DNA of 32,675 nt from Bacillota bacterium (GCA_007130145.1 SLSY01000139.1:1-32675), one strand, 5' to 3'; shown: positions 16,021 through 26,324, counted from the first letter of the stretch. Translations and numbers: made by a program. The notes: a model not told the origin generated them from the letters alone.

Positions 16021-17365
16021 GATCTAGCACCTCCCTAGTGGTAGCACGGACAGCATACCAAGCCGGCAAGACACCCGCCACAAGTCCCGTTGCTAGCGCC
16101 AGGCCCAGAACCTGCCCGAGTGCGGACAAAGCTGTGGCACTCGCCTGCACAGCCGTTACATCACTGGCAAAATAGAACAGCACGAGAAAGAGCATGACAA
16201 CACCATATCCCACAAGAGCGCCGAGCAGAGCGAATACCGCTGTTTCACTCAGAAGCAACACGAATAACTCCCGCCCCGATGCCCCAATCGCTTTCAAGAC
16301 GCCCAGCTCGCGCTGGCGTTGTGTCACCAAAATGAACATATTGGTGGATGCCATCATGGCCGATAAAGCAAAGGCCATGACCACGTAGGCTCCGGAAACA
16401 TCCGGGGCCTCCGCCGGCGGCATTGAACCGGACATACGGGCCAGTTCCGGAACAGATAGAATCGTAGCCCTGCTCACTTGCTCAGACAAACGCACCTGCG
16501 TTTGATCTGCCAGGAACATACTGTCCACGGTCACGCCTACTTGATGCACGTATTGCAGATTCTTTCCCCCACTGGCCTGGGTAAAGATCTCGTGCCAAAT
16601 GCCGGACGGAACGAGCACATCTTTGTTTTCCAAGAATATCTCTACGACGTCTTCCTCCACATACTCCCTGTCGATCACAAAAGCATAGTCACCGATGCGT
16701 TCCAGTTGGAACCCGTGACGAGCCTGGTAATCAAAGACCGTGCCTTGGGCCGTATGCTCCACTATACTCGGCACTTCAATGCGCAGCGTATCACCCCAAC
16801 CTCCGTGGGGCGTCGCCTGACTGTTGGTAACGCACACCCACTGATGCTGCTGCTGTGAAGAGAATAAGTCAAGTTCCCACCGCCTCTCATCCACCTCAGC
16901 ATAGCGCCCCCTCAAAACGGTCTGGACTATCACCTCACCGTTGGCGTCCAAAACAAAGACCGGCAAGGCCAAGTATGGATAGACGCCCGTCACCTGCGCA
17001 ACTTCACCAAAACGCAGCAATTCGTCCATTTCAAACGCTCTACCCTCACGTTTTAGGTAAGGGGATACGGTAATGTCGGAAAAGTACGTGGCCAGATCAT
17101 AACGATAGACCAAGTCATCACCGCCGGTAGCAAGCCGATACACCTCAGGCTCATCGGGAGGACGGAAAGGAAATCCGTCCGCATACGCCACGATGTCGGC
17201 GCCGGCAAACTGTCGGTAGGATGAGAAGGCATGACGCGCGTACCCTGACCCGGTCGCTGCTGCGCCTGTGAAGACGCCGGCGGCCAGAGCGATGCCGACA
17301 ATGGCAAGCAGGCTGCGACTGATGTTTCGTCTTGCATTGACAAAAGACAAACCAACAAAGAGCAT
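16013..17365 (-). CDS. FtsX/MacB-type ABC permease
   Basis: This is the first permease of the transporter, 450 residues. A membrane helix (SLLAIVGIALAAGVFTGAAA, about 18-37) precedes an extracytoplasmic domain of roughly 290 residues. Three C-terminal helices follow, with the FtsX signature region QRQRELGVLKAIGASGRELFVLLL and the end AWYAVRATTREVLDHE. The ATG has GGAGGGAGGAAGG upstream. It starts 17 bases after the regulator gene and overlaps the ATPase gene by eight bases. The large outside domain is longer than that of its partner and has no motif I recognise. The substrate is unknown; the operon context with a TPR regulator hints at an exported peptide or lipid signal, which is only inference. 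Confidence 0.88.
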   Translation of the reverse strand: MLFVGLSFVNARRNISRSLLAIVGIALAAGVFTGAAATGSGYARHAFSSYRQFAGADIVAYADGFPFRPPDEPEVYRLATGGDDLVYRYDLATYFSDITVSPYLKREGRAFEMDELLRFGEVAQVTGVYPYLALPVFVLDANGEVIVQTVLRGRYAEVDERRWELDLFSSQQQHQWVCVTNSQATPHGGWGDTLRIEVPSIVEHTAQGTVFDYQARHGFQLERIGDYAFVIDREYVEEDVVEIFLENKDVLVPSGIWHEIFTQASGGKNLQYVHQVGVTVDSMFLADQTQVRLSEQVSRATILSVPELARMSGSMPPAEAPDVSGAYVVMAFALSAMMASTNMFILVTQRQRELGVLKAIGASGRELFVLLLSETAVFALLGALVGYGVVMLFLVLFYFASDVTAVQASATALSALGQVLGLALATGLVAGVLPAWYAVRATTREVLDHE

Positions 17366-17382
17366 GCCCTTCCTCCCTCCTT

Positions 17383-19290
17383 CTACATGCTGGGATAAAC
17401 TCGCCCCTCATCTTTAAGCAACTGTTTTAGGCGTCGGGAAAAAATGGTCACTCGTTCCTCATCGCCGCGCAAGGTGCAAATATCGACGTACTCTTGCACC
17501 GCTAGAACCAACCCTCTCCAGTGTCCGCGATGCTCGGCCAGCTCCACGGCCCGTCCGATGGCAGCAAGGCCCTCCTGCGTATTATAGCTTCCCAAGAACA
17601 GCCGGGAGAGAACGGCTAAGGCGCGGATGAGGCCGTCGTAGTCACGCATCTCACCCAACTGTCGCACAGCCCCTCTGACATCCTCGATTGTCGCAGGCAA
17701 CGTCCCCTCGTCCAGCCAAGCGAGCTCCACGCCCGAACGCAAAGCAAAGCGAAGGTCATTAACCTCCTGAGCCAACCGTTTGCTCTCTTTGAAGGCTTTT
17801 ATTGCCTTCTGTGTCTGGCCCTTGGCAAGCCAGGTATGCCCAAGATAATATTGACACCGCCCCATGAGCCTCTCATTGCCTGCATCGCGTGCCAGTGCTA
17901 AGGCCCGGTGCAAACGAGTCAGTGCCGCATCCATATCCCGCTGCTCGAGTTTCAACCAACCCACCGACAGCATGATGTCCGCCACGAGATGCTCGTGAAC
18001 CTGACGCTCGGCGCTCAAGAGGGCTTGGTACATCTGCTCCTGTGCAGCATCCCAATTCCCTTGGAGCATCTGGATGACGGCCTGATTATGCAATAGACGA
18101 CAACGCAGCTGCTCATCTCGCGCCCGTTCATTCAAGACGAGCGCCTTCTCCAGGGCAGCCAAGGAATCTTCTAGCTGATACGCACGGGAATACAATGAAG
18201 CCAGTAGATTCAGGCAGATGATTTCACTCTCGGTATCAGCATGCGCAGCAAAACGGAGCCGGGCTTGCTCGGCATGTTCGATAGCTTGATCCCATTGTTC
18301 CAGTTGGCCGCAGGTCAAGCTCAGTTTATAGCCAATATCGGCAACCACAGCCGCAGTCTTCGTGGCTCGTGCTAGAGCCAGAGCTTGGCCATAAAGTGTC
18401 AGTGCACTGCGGTAGAAATGCTCGCGGAACGCACCATCCCCCGCCTCCTCCATCGTCAACAGAGCAGACTCCATCTGCCCTGCATGCCAAAGATGAGTGG
18501 CCCGTTCTCCCTGCTCCTGCCAAGTTGTCTTGCCGAATTGCTCGAGCCTTAGAGCAGCCTTGTGGTGAAATTCCTTCCGCATATCGGCCGAGATTCGCCG
18601 GTACAGACTCCGCCTGATAGAAGGCGATGGGAAGTTGACCACCAACCCTTCCCCGTCAATATTCAGCTGGCACCACGTCTCCATTTGTCCCAAACTACTC
18701 ACCACTTCCGCCTCATCCACATCCAATATCCCAGCAACCTCAGAGGTATGGCAGCCTTCGCCCAGTACTACCGCCGCCGCAAGAGCGCGCTTTAGCGAGT
18801 CAGGGAGAGATTCAGCCCCATCCAGCGCCAGATACTGTGACCCCGGGTCGGCCTCCTCACTCCAACCTCTGACCACATCCGACAGAAAGCTTGCTACCAA
18901 GTGAGCCCCCTCGTCTTTGAGGCGGCCAAACGCGCGATACACGGAGACCCGGCGTTCCTGCGGGAGACCGGCACACGCCATCCAGTCTTCCAATGTATCC
19001 ATCTCGCACTTTCTGCCCCAAAGCCCATCGCCGTTCTCTAACGACAACAGATGGTCGGGGTCCGAAAGCAAAGAAGGTGGAGACTCACTGTATAACTGAG
19101 ACACGCTTGTTCCCAGAGCCGCCGCTATTCGGTCTTTATACATATCATTCAGATTGTCACGAGCTCCCGATAGAACCAACGATAGGTACGAATCGGACAC
19201 CTCTACTAGCTCAGCCAGGTCCTTAATGCGCATCCTCTTTTGCCCCAGCTGTCGCTTAACATTTCTGGCAAAGACTTCTATAGACTTCAT
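17383..19290 (-). CDS. XRE helix-turn-helix regulator with TPR repeats
   Basis: This 635-residue cytoplasmic protein begins with an XRE/Cro-type DNA-binding domain (RIKDLAELVEVSDSYLSLVLSG, about 20-41). A middle region resembles the winged-helix part of MalT/STAND regulators (RALAAAVVLGEGCHTSEVAGILDVDEAEV, about 165-195), and many tetratricopeptide repeats fill about 245-610 (for example WDQAIEHAEQARLRF). No Walker A or B motif is present, so the NTPase usually found between such parts is missing. The start was moved to the ATG with AGGAAGG six bases upstream. It heads the minus-strand operon and is followed after 17 bases by the permease, so it probably controls that operon in response to a ligand or peptide bound by the TPR region. 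A palindrome overlaps its promoter area. Confidence 0.82.
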   Translation of the reverse strand: MKSIEVFARNVKRQLGQKRMRIKDLAELVEVSDSYLSLVLSGARDNLNDMYKDRIAAALGTSVSQLYSESPPSLLSDPDHLLSLENGDGLWGRKCEMDTLEDWMACAGLPQERRVSVYRAFGRLKDEGAHLVASFLSDVVRGWSEEADPGSQYLALDGAESLPDSLKRALAAAVVLGEGCHTSEVAGILDVDEAEVVSSLGQMETWCQLNIDGEGLVVNFPSPSIRRSLYRRISADMRKEFHHKAALRLEQFGKTTWQEQGERATHLWHAGQMESALLTMEEAGDGAFREHFYRSALTLYGQALALARATKTAAVVADIGYKLSLTCGQLEQWDQAIEHAEQARLRFAAHADTESEIICLNLLASLYSRAYQLEDSLAALEKALVLNERARDEQLRCRLLHNQAVIQMLQGNWDAAQEQMYQALLSAERQVHEHLVADIMLSVGWLKLEQRDMDAALTRLHRALALARDAGNERLMGRCQYYLGHTWLAKGQTQKAIKAFKESKRLAQEVNDLRFALRSGVELAWLDEGTLPATIEDVRGAVRQLGEMRDYDGLIRALAVLSRLFLGSYNTQEGLAAIGRAVELAEHRGHWRGLVLAVQEYVDICTLRGDEERVTIFSRRLKQLLKDEGRVYPSM

Positions 19291-19331
19291 AAATATCCTT
19301 CCTCCCCCATTCCCCGGAACACCAACACTAG

Positions 19332-19346
19332 TATACATAATGTATA
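19332..19346. promoter_or_regulatory. Palindromic operator candidate upstream of the XRE/TPR gene
   Basis: TATACATAATGTATA is a perfect inverted repeat with seven-base arms and a single central base, lying 42 bases before the regulator start codon. On the minus strand it overlaps a TATACT box that could serve as -10. Binding by the regulator itself would repress its own operon; this is inferred from position and symmetry. Confidence 0.4.
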
Positions 19347-19579
19347 TGTTTCTACATCTAGTAGAATATTCCTACTCATCTTCTCCAAGATTATCACTAT
19401 GTCCTTTCTCTCTGCAATATTTCCTTTCATTCTCATCTCCTCTGCTGTGCTGGGACTTGCGGGTAAAAATCTGATCGTTTACTCATAGTTACTCATGTCA
19501 ATCACCTGATCATTGCTATGCCCATCCTTTCATGGCAAAATAAGACACAGAGCAAGGAATTGAGCAAAGGAGTATAACG

Positions 19580-19996
19580 ATGAAAAAGCATTTACTCTTC
19601 CTTTGTACGGGCAACTCGGCGCGGAGCCAAATGGCTGAAGGGCTCGTACGGCATTGGGGTAGCGAACAATGGGATGTATCTAGCGCTGGTTTGGAACCCA
19701 GTTGTGTGCATGAGCTAGCCATCGCCAGCATGGCCGAGCTTGGCATTGACATCTCAGAGCAACTCTCAAAGCCGATCACCAAGGAACGTTTGGATCAGGC
19801 TGATCTCATTATAACACTGTGCGGAGACGCCAAGGAACGGTGCCCTCTGACCCCGGGCAGGGCCCGCTACCACTGGCCGCTGCCTGACCCGGCACGGGTT
19901 CAAGGAGACCGCGAGGAAAAGCTTGACGTGTTTCGACAAGTGCGTGACGAGCTGATGCAGCGAGTACGTTCGTTCTTGGATCAAAATGAGTCTTGA
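19580..19996 (+). CDS. arsC: Thioredoxin-coupled arsenate reductase
   Basis: This 138-residue enzyme of the low-molecular-weight phosphatase fold reduces arsenate to arsenite with electrons from thioredoxin. The phosphate loop is CTGNSARS, starting at C9. The two further redox cysteines are C81 and C88 in LCGDAKERCP, so the full three-cysteine relay of the S. aureus/B. subtilis type is present, followed by HWPLPDPA. The ATG has AAAGGAG seven bases upstream. No arsR, arsB/acr3 or arsA is adjacent, so arsenite export must be encoded elsewhere. A protein tyrosine phosphatase role is less likely because of the C81/C88 pair. Confidence 0.92.
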   Translation: MKKHLLFLCTGNSARSQMAEGLVRHWGSEQWDVSSAGLEPSCVHELAIASMAELGIDISEQLSKPITKERLDQADLIITLCGDAKERCPLTPGRARYHWPLPDPARVQGDREEKLDVFRQVRDELMQRVRSFLDQNES

Positions 19997-21801
<1,805 letters not shown>

Positions 21802-21813
21802 AAGACCCGGAAA

Positions 21814-21851
21814 GAAACGAGCTCAGAAGGCACGCCCCTGAGCTCGTTCTT
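21814..21851. terminator. Bidirectional terminator between guaB and the M42 operon
   Basis: An 11-base perfect stem, AACGAGCTCAG with CTGAGCTCGTT, surrounds an eleven-base loop; CTT follows on plus and CTTT on minus. It lies between converging genes and so probably serves both, though the T tracts are short. Confidence 0.7.
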
Positions 21852-21861
21852 GATCCCAAAC

Positions 21862-22860
21862 TCATTGCAGTACCATCGAACCCTTCAGCGATTGGACCAG
21901 GAGATCCACACAGGCTTTAACATCACCTGCATCCACCATTTCCGAAGGCGAGTGAATGTAGCGGCAAGGCACGGAAATCACACCCGCAATAATACCGGCT
22001 CGCGAAAGCTGCATGGCCGCTGCGTCGGTCCCGCCCCTTTCCAGAACCTCCAACTGGTAAGGGATCTTGTTTTCTTTGGCTATCTCCACCAGGTGTTTAC
22101 GCAAAGCGGGATGACAAATAAGGCTACTATCCTTAACCTTAATGGCAGCCCCGCCCCCAAGGGACACTTCCATGATGTGACTTTTGGGCGTGTCCCCCAC
22201 GCGAGTCACATCACAGGCAATACCTATCTCAGGGTCTACCCCGTAAGCAGCTGTTCGAGCTCCCCGTAGACCCACTTCTTCTTGCACGGTGAAGACGAAA
22301 TAGACATCATGATCGCAAGCTCCCAACTGGCGCAGGGTCTCGATGAGGACCACGCAACCTATGCGGTCGTCCATAGCTTTGGCTACCCAGCGCTCGCCCA
22401 TATCAAAGAGGGGGCCGTAGAAAACGGCCATGTCCCCAATCCCCACGTTTTCGCTGGCAGTCGCCTTATCGCTAGCTCCGATATCGATAAAGAGCTTGGT
22501 CACTTTCAGTTCCTTTATGTCGTCGAGGTGTTCAGTATGAATCACCCCGCTGGTACCGTTGGCGAATATCACCCTCTTGCCCAGAAGTGTCGGAGGGCTC
22601 CAGCCACCAACCGGGGCAAAGCGCAAGAATCCCTTGTCATCAATGGATGTCACGATAATACCGATCTCATCCATGTGCGCCGCCAGCATTACCTTCTTTC
22701 CCTTACCATTACCTTTCTTGCGAGCGATGAGATTACCCAAGGCGTCCACTCGCACTTCATCGGCAAGCTCCTTGATCTCTTCCTCGATCATCTGCCGCAC
22801 CGGGCCTTCATCGCCGGCGGGACCATAACTCTCGACCAACTTCTTGACCAGATCCTTCAT
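21862..22860 (-). CDS. M42 family aminopeptidase (third of three)
   Basis: This 332-residue di-metal aminopeptidase belongs to the M42 (TET/FrvX/YsdC) family, which forms large dodecamers that trim peptides released by proteases. The ligand motifs are intact: LAAHMDEIG, KAMDDRIGC, TVQEEVGLRGA with the catalytic glutamate, IACDVT and CRYIHSPSEM. The insert after the first strand (residues about 70-160) is the dimerisation domain of the family. Its ATG overlaps the stop of the previous M42 gene by four bases (ATGA), so translation is coupled. It ends just before the guaB terminator. Substrate preference (Glu/Asp, Leu or Lys) cannot be read from sequence. Confidence 0.92.
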   Translation of the reverse strand: MKDLVKKLVESYGPAGDEGPVRQMIEEEIKELADEVRVDALGNLIARKKGNGKGKKVMLAAHMDEIGIIVTSIDDKGFLRFAPVGGWSPPTLLGKRVIFANGTSGVIHTEHLDDIKELKVTKLFIDIGASDKATASENVGIGDMAVFYGPLFDMGERWVAKAMDDRIGCVVLIETLRQLGACDHDVYFVFTVQEEVGLRGARTAAYGVDPEIGIACDVTRVGDTPKSHIMEVSLGGGAAIKVKDSSLICHPALRKHLVEIAKENKIPYQLEVLERGGTDAAAMQLSRAGIIAGVISVPCRYIHSPSEMVDAGDVKACVDLLVQSLKGSMVLQ

Positions 22861-23879
22861 GGCCTAAAACCTCCCTCGATGCTCTTGAGGAATAGGGATA
22901 ACAGTTTAACGGTATTCTTGAAATCATCCTGGCAGGCTACAGATACGGGGGCATGAATATAACGACAGGGTACGGACACGCCCACGGTTGGAACCCCAGT
23001 ATGGGCGAGACTCATGCGACCGGCGTCGGTCCCTCCTCCTGTTGTACGCCGAAACTGATAGGGCAGCTCGCTGTGTTCGGCGAGACGAATGAGTTCCTTG
23101 AGCATTTTTCGGTTGGGAATGGTGGCCGCATCCATCACAGTAAGGGCGGGACCCGCTCCCAAATTGGTCACGTGGAACTCCGGCTCAACTTCAGCCAATT
23201 CATTGGACACTGTCCCTTCCAGAGCCACTCCCATATCAGGATGAACGCGGTGAGCTGCTATGGCCGAGCCTCTCAACCCAATCTCCTCCTGAACAGTAAA
23301 GCAGGCATAGATAGGCAAAGAGGTCTGCTCTTTGAGCAGCGAAATGAGAACTGCACACCCCACCCGATCATCCATAGCCTTGCCCTTGACAAAGCCATCT
23401 CCAAATTCGCTATATTGGGTGTCAAACACCACAACATCGCCCAGCTTGACTCGCTTCTGGGCGTCCTCCTTATTCTTCGCTCCTATGTCAATGTACATGT
23501 CGCGCATGCGCACGGGGTGCTGACGTTCTCGTGGTTCTTGCAGGTGAATCGGTTTGCTGCCGATGACCCCGGGCAATTGCTCTTTACCTACCCGGACCGT
23601 CTTTGACAATAATACCCGATCATCTATGCCTCCGGCCTTGCGAAATCGCAAGAATCCACTGCGCTCAAACCCTGTGATGATCATACCCACTTCATCCATG
23701 TGCGCGGCAAACATGATCTTGGGTCCCGGAGCATCCGGATTCTTGATGGCGATCATGTTTCCAATGGTGTCGCTTTCAATCACATCGACCAGACCCTCGA
23801 TCTCCGCGCGGATGATAGCTCTCACCGCTTGCTCATGTCCGGCTACACCCGGTGCTTCGCTCAACATCTTCAGGACCAT
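22857..23879 (-). CDS. M42 family aminopeptidase (second of three)
   Basis: This 340-residue M42 peptidase is the middle copy. Motifs read FAAHMDEVG, KAMDDRVGC, TVQEEIGLRGS and CRYIHAPVSV, so both metal sites and the general base are present. The second-site acidic position reads VALEGTV, glutamate rather than the aspartate of its two neighbours, a difference associated in the family with altered side-chain preference. It overlaps the first copy by ten bases and the third by four. The three copies are clearly diverged in their loops, which suggests different specificities in a shared peptide-degradation task. Confidence 0.92.
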   Translation of the reverse strand: MVLKMLSEAPGVAGHEQAVRAIIRAEIEGLVDVIESDTIGNMIAIKNPDAPGPKIMFAAHMDEVGMIITGFERSGFLRFRKAGGIDDRVLLSKTVRVGKEQLPGVIGSKPIHLQEPRERQHPVRMRDMYIDIGAKNKEDAQKRVKLGDVVVFDTQYSEFGDGFVKGKAMDDRVGCAVLISLLKEQTSLPIYACFTVQEEIGLRGSAIAAHRVHPDMGVALEGTVSNELAEVEPEFHVTNLGAGPALTVMDAATIPNRKMLKELIRLAEHSELPYQFRRTTGGGTDAGRMSLAHTGVPTVGVSVPCRYIHAPVSVACQDDFKNTVKLLSLFLKSIEGGFRP

Positions 23880-24925
23880 ACTAATCCCTCCACAAAACCG
23901 CGGTTGACAGCGGCAATGAAAAACGCCAATAACTTCCCCGCCTTCTCCACATCATCCAAGTGCAATGTCTCCACCGAGGTGTGCATGTAGCGCAAGGGTA
24001 CGGAAACCAAACCGGTGGGTACCCCATGACGAGAAATCTGCATGGCCCAAGCATCGGTACCAGTCTGAGCAGGTGCCACATCCACCTGAACCTCAATACC
24101 TGCATCCTTGGCTGCTTGCTCCAGCAACTCATAGACTCTGGGAGCTATATTGGGGCCCATCGTAATCACCGGACCCTTGCCAAGCTCAGATACCAGATCC
24201 TCCGGCTGTCCCGGACCATCACCATGGCATACATCGATAGCGATGCCGATGTCCGGCTCAAGGCCGTATGTACTCACAGTCGCACCTTTGAGTCCTATCT
24301 CTTCCTGCACGGTAGCCACGGCATATACGTCGGCGGTGATGCAGAGTTTCTCGAGCCATTGCAGACAGCTATGAATCACTGCTACACCCGCCCGATCATC
24401 AAAGGATTTACCAGCCAAAAAATCGTTGGCCAGCTCGGTGACGTCTCGTTGAAACGTGATGACATCTCCGATTTCCACCACGTCGACCAGACGCTCCTGA
24501 GCGAGTCCTACATCAATGAACAGCTCCTCCATCTTAGGCGCCTTGTCCTCTTCCCCGGCGGAGAGAAGATGAGGTGGCTTGGTGCCGATGATCCCTGCTA
24601 GTTGACGCCGACCATGGACTGTCACTTCCATGCCCGGCAGGATGCGAGGATCAATCCCACCCACTTGAGTAAACCGAATATAGCCACGTTCATCTATCTT
24701 GGTCACCATCATGCCAACTTCGTCCATATGAGCAGCCAACATTACGCTAGGGCGCGGTTCTTCACCTACACCTCTGCGCTTGGCGACAAAGTTTCCCAAA
24801 ACATCGGTGCTCATTTCGTGAACCAACGGCTCCCACGCAGCGCGCAAGGACGAATGTAGTCCATGCTCGAATCCGGCCACTCCGGCCGACTCCGAGAGAT
24901 TCTTGAGAAGTTCCTTTACTTGCAA
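23870..24925 (-). CDS. M42 family aminopeptidase (first of three)
   Basis: This is the leading M42 copy, 351 residues. I cut 79 residues off the track's ORF: the real start is TTG (LQVKELLKNLSESAGVAGFEH), placed seven bases after AAGGAGG, and the upstream extension has no protein character. Motifs are LAAHMDEVG, KSFDDRAGVAV, TVQEEIGLKGA, IAIDVCHGDGPG and LRYMHTSVETL. The ligands are all present, but the KSFDDRAG variant resembles the FrvX/YtoP branch. It starts 76 bases after the radical SAM gene on the same strand; that gap is purine-rich and shows no terminator, so the peptidases may be read from the tsaD promoter. Confidence 0.9.
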   Translation of the reverse strand: MQVKELLKNLSESAGVAGFEHGLHSSLRAAWEPLVHEMSTDVLGNFVAKRRGVGEEPRPSVMLAAHMDEVGMMVTKIDERGYIRFTQVGGIDPRILPGMEVTVHGRRQLAGIIGTKPPHLLSAGEEDKAPKMEELFIDVGLAQERLVDVVEIGDVITFQRDVTELANDFLAGKSFDDRAGVAVIHSCLQWLEKLCITADVYAVATVQEEIGLKGATVSTYGLEPDIGIAIDVCHGDGPGQPEDLVSELGKGPVITMGPNIAPRVYELLEQAAKDAGIEVQVDVAPAQTGTDAWAMQISRHGVPTGLVSVPLRYMHTSVETLHLDDVEKAGKLLAFFIAAVNRGFVEGLVWS

Positions 24926-25001
24926 CCTGTTGCCTCCTTTCCCGATACAACCCGAACTTGCCAACACACGTAGTATTCTTCTTCTTCTCACCTTCTCCTT
25001 T

Positions 25002-26324
25002 TCACCGACGGCCAACGATACGGCACGGTATCCCCAGTTGACTTTCCAAGACATGATAGGGCTCGCCGAGGAGATCGCGTCCCCACGCATCGAAGGGTTT
25101 GGGTGGGAGCAATACCAGGTCATGACCGATGACCGCTTCCCGCAGCTGCTGACGGATATCACCGAGGGTCAATAGCCCGGTGCATGCTATGGAACCGCCA
25201 AAGAAATCGGGTTTGACCCCAAGCAGAAGGGCTTGCTGACCCCCCGCGCTCAAACCCCAATTTAACAAAGGTTTAGCGCGCACAGACGTAACGATAAGAG
25301 GACGCTTTGCACCGTAAGCCTCAATGGCATCCTGGATGTCCTGGATATCGTCTGGATCTAAATCATAGTCCATAATCAGCCCCTCACGTGCTGATGGCTT
25401 CCAGTCCAGTGTCCTTCCGTCAGAAAGCTCAATGCACTCACAACCCTCCTCACCCAAGAGCCGGAATGCCTCTACTCGCGAGAAAGGAGGAACCCCGTCA
25501 ATGCGAACAATGCGATCTCCGCGGCGAAGACCACACTGCCCGGCCGGAGAATCGGGCATGACGCCGGTCACGACAGAGCGCAAGTCCACCGGCAAACTGG
25601 GCTCAAGGAGTACAGGCACCCCACATCTAGAAGAGATCTTCTCGACCACATCGGCCAGATGATTCCTTGTGTCCGGGGACGGAAGTAAGGACGCAGGAGC
25701 CCGTTTCGTAAAGCCCGGTTCGAATATACGTATGCAACGTGCACCGTGTTCGGCCAAAAAGAGAGCGGTTTCATGTATGTCCTCATAACCCGTAATGTGA
25801 GGCATGGCTACGATGCTTCCCTCGAAACAAAGGTCATGAACACCCAACCATTTCAAGTTACGGGGAACTGCCACCGGATCGCTTTCTTTCATCACCCGTT
25901 GCCGCGTTTTTTTATCCACAGAGTTCAACGATACCATCAGTTCGATATTCAGATCTCTCAACTTCTCCACCGCATCCTGCGTGAGCAATGACCCGTTGGT
26001 GGTCATCTGTACCGTCACCTGTGGATGCATCTCCCTGAGCCGGCTCAACACGTCCCAAACAGCAGCGTAAAGCAAGGGTTCCCCTTCTTTGATGCGAGTG
26101 GTCGCTTCTCCCATAACGACCTTCGCATCGGTGTTGAGCCAGTCCAACATGGTGACAACATCTTGGCGTGGCAAGTCAGGTAACGTGTAAACCTCGACAC
26201 CCGGAGGATTGAATCCATGGCTGCAAAAAACGCACTGAACATTGCAGCGTGATGTCAAGGGCAATACTCCGCGGCTTGCGGCCTGGTACAATACGGCGGG
26301 CAAGGAAGGCCGCTCAGAAGTCAT
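25002..26324 (-). CDS. Radical SAM-PDZ-DUF512-like protein
   Basis: This 440-residue protein has three parts. The radical SAM domain (about 21-240) carries the iron-sulfur motif CNVQCVFC (C27, C31, C34) and GEPLLY and TTNGSLL motifs. A PDZ domain follows (about 245-310, VTGVMPDSPAGQCGLRRGDRIVRIDG). The C-terminal part (about 335-437) resembles DUF512, with KPDFFGGSIACTGLLTLGDI and DLVLLPPKP. Known DUF512 proteins place PDZ first, then the cysteine motif, then DUF512, so this order is shuffled. The start was moved to the ATG that overlaps the acetyltransferase stop as ATGA; no separate ribosome binding site is seen, so it relies on coupling. Substrate and reaction are unknown. Confidence 0.82.
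   Translation of the reverse strand: MTSERPSLPAVLYQAASRGVLPLTSRCNVQCVFCSHGFNPPGVEVYTLPDLPRQDVVTMLDWLNTDAKVVMGEATTRIKEGEPLLYAAVWDVLSRLREMHPQVTVQMTTNGSLLTQDAVEKLRDLNIELMVSLNSVDKKTRQRVMKESDPVAVPRNLKWLGVHDLCFEGSIVAMPHITGYEDIHETALFLAEHGARCIRIFEPGFTKRAPASLLPSPDTRNHLADVVEKISSRCGVPVLLEPSLPVDLRSVVTGVMPDSPAGQCGLRRGDRIVRIDGVPPFSRVEAFRLLGEEGCECIELSDGRTLDWKPSAREGLIMDYDLDPDDIQDIQDAIEAYGAKRPLIVTSVRAKPLLNWGLSAGGQQALLLGVKPDFFGGSIACTGLLTLGDIRQQLREAVIGHDLVLLPPKPFDAWGRDLLGEPYHVLESQLGIPCRIVGRR

Noticed and set aside
22282-22956. 224-residue plus-strand ORF
   Set aside because: It lies antisense to two M42 peptidase genes with full motifs, so it is a shadow frame. The same applies to 22953-23606 and 23960-24601.
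24926-25162. 79-residue N-terminal extension of the first M42 peptidase
   Set aside because: It overlaps the end of the radical SAM gene and has no family similarity, while a strong AAGGAGG precedes the internal TTG start.
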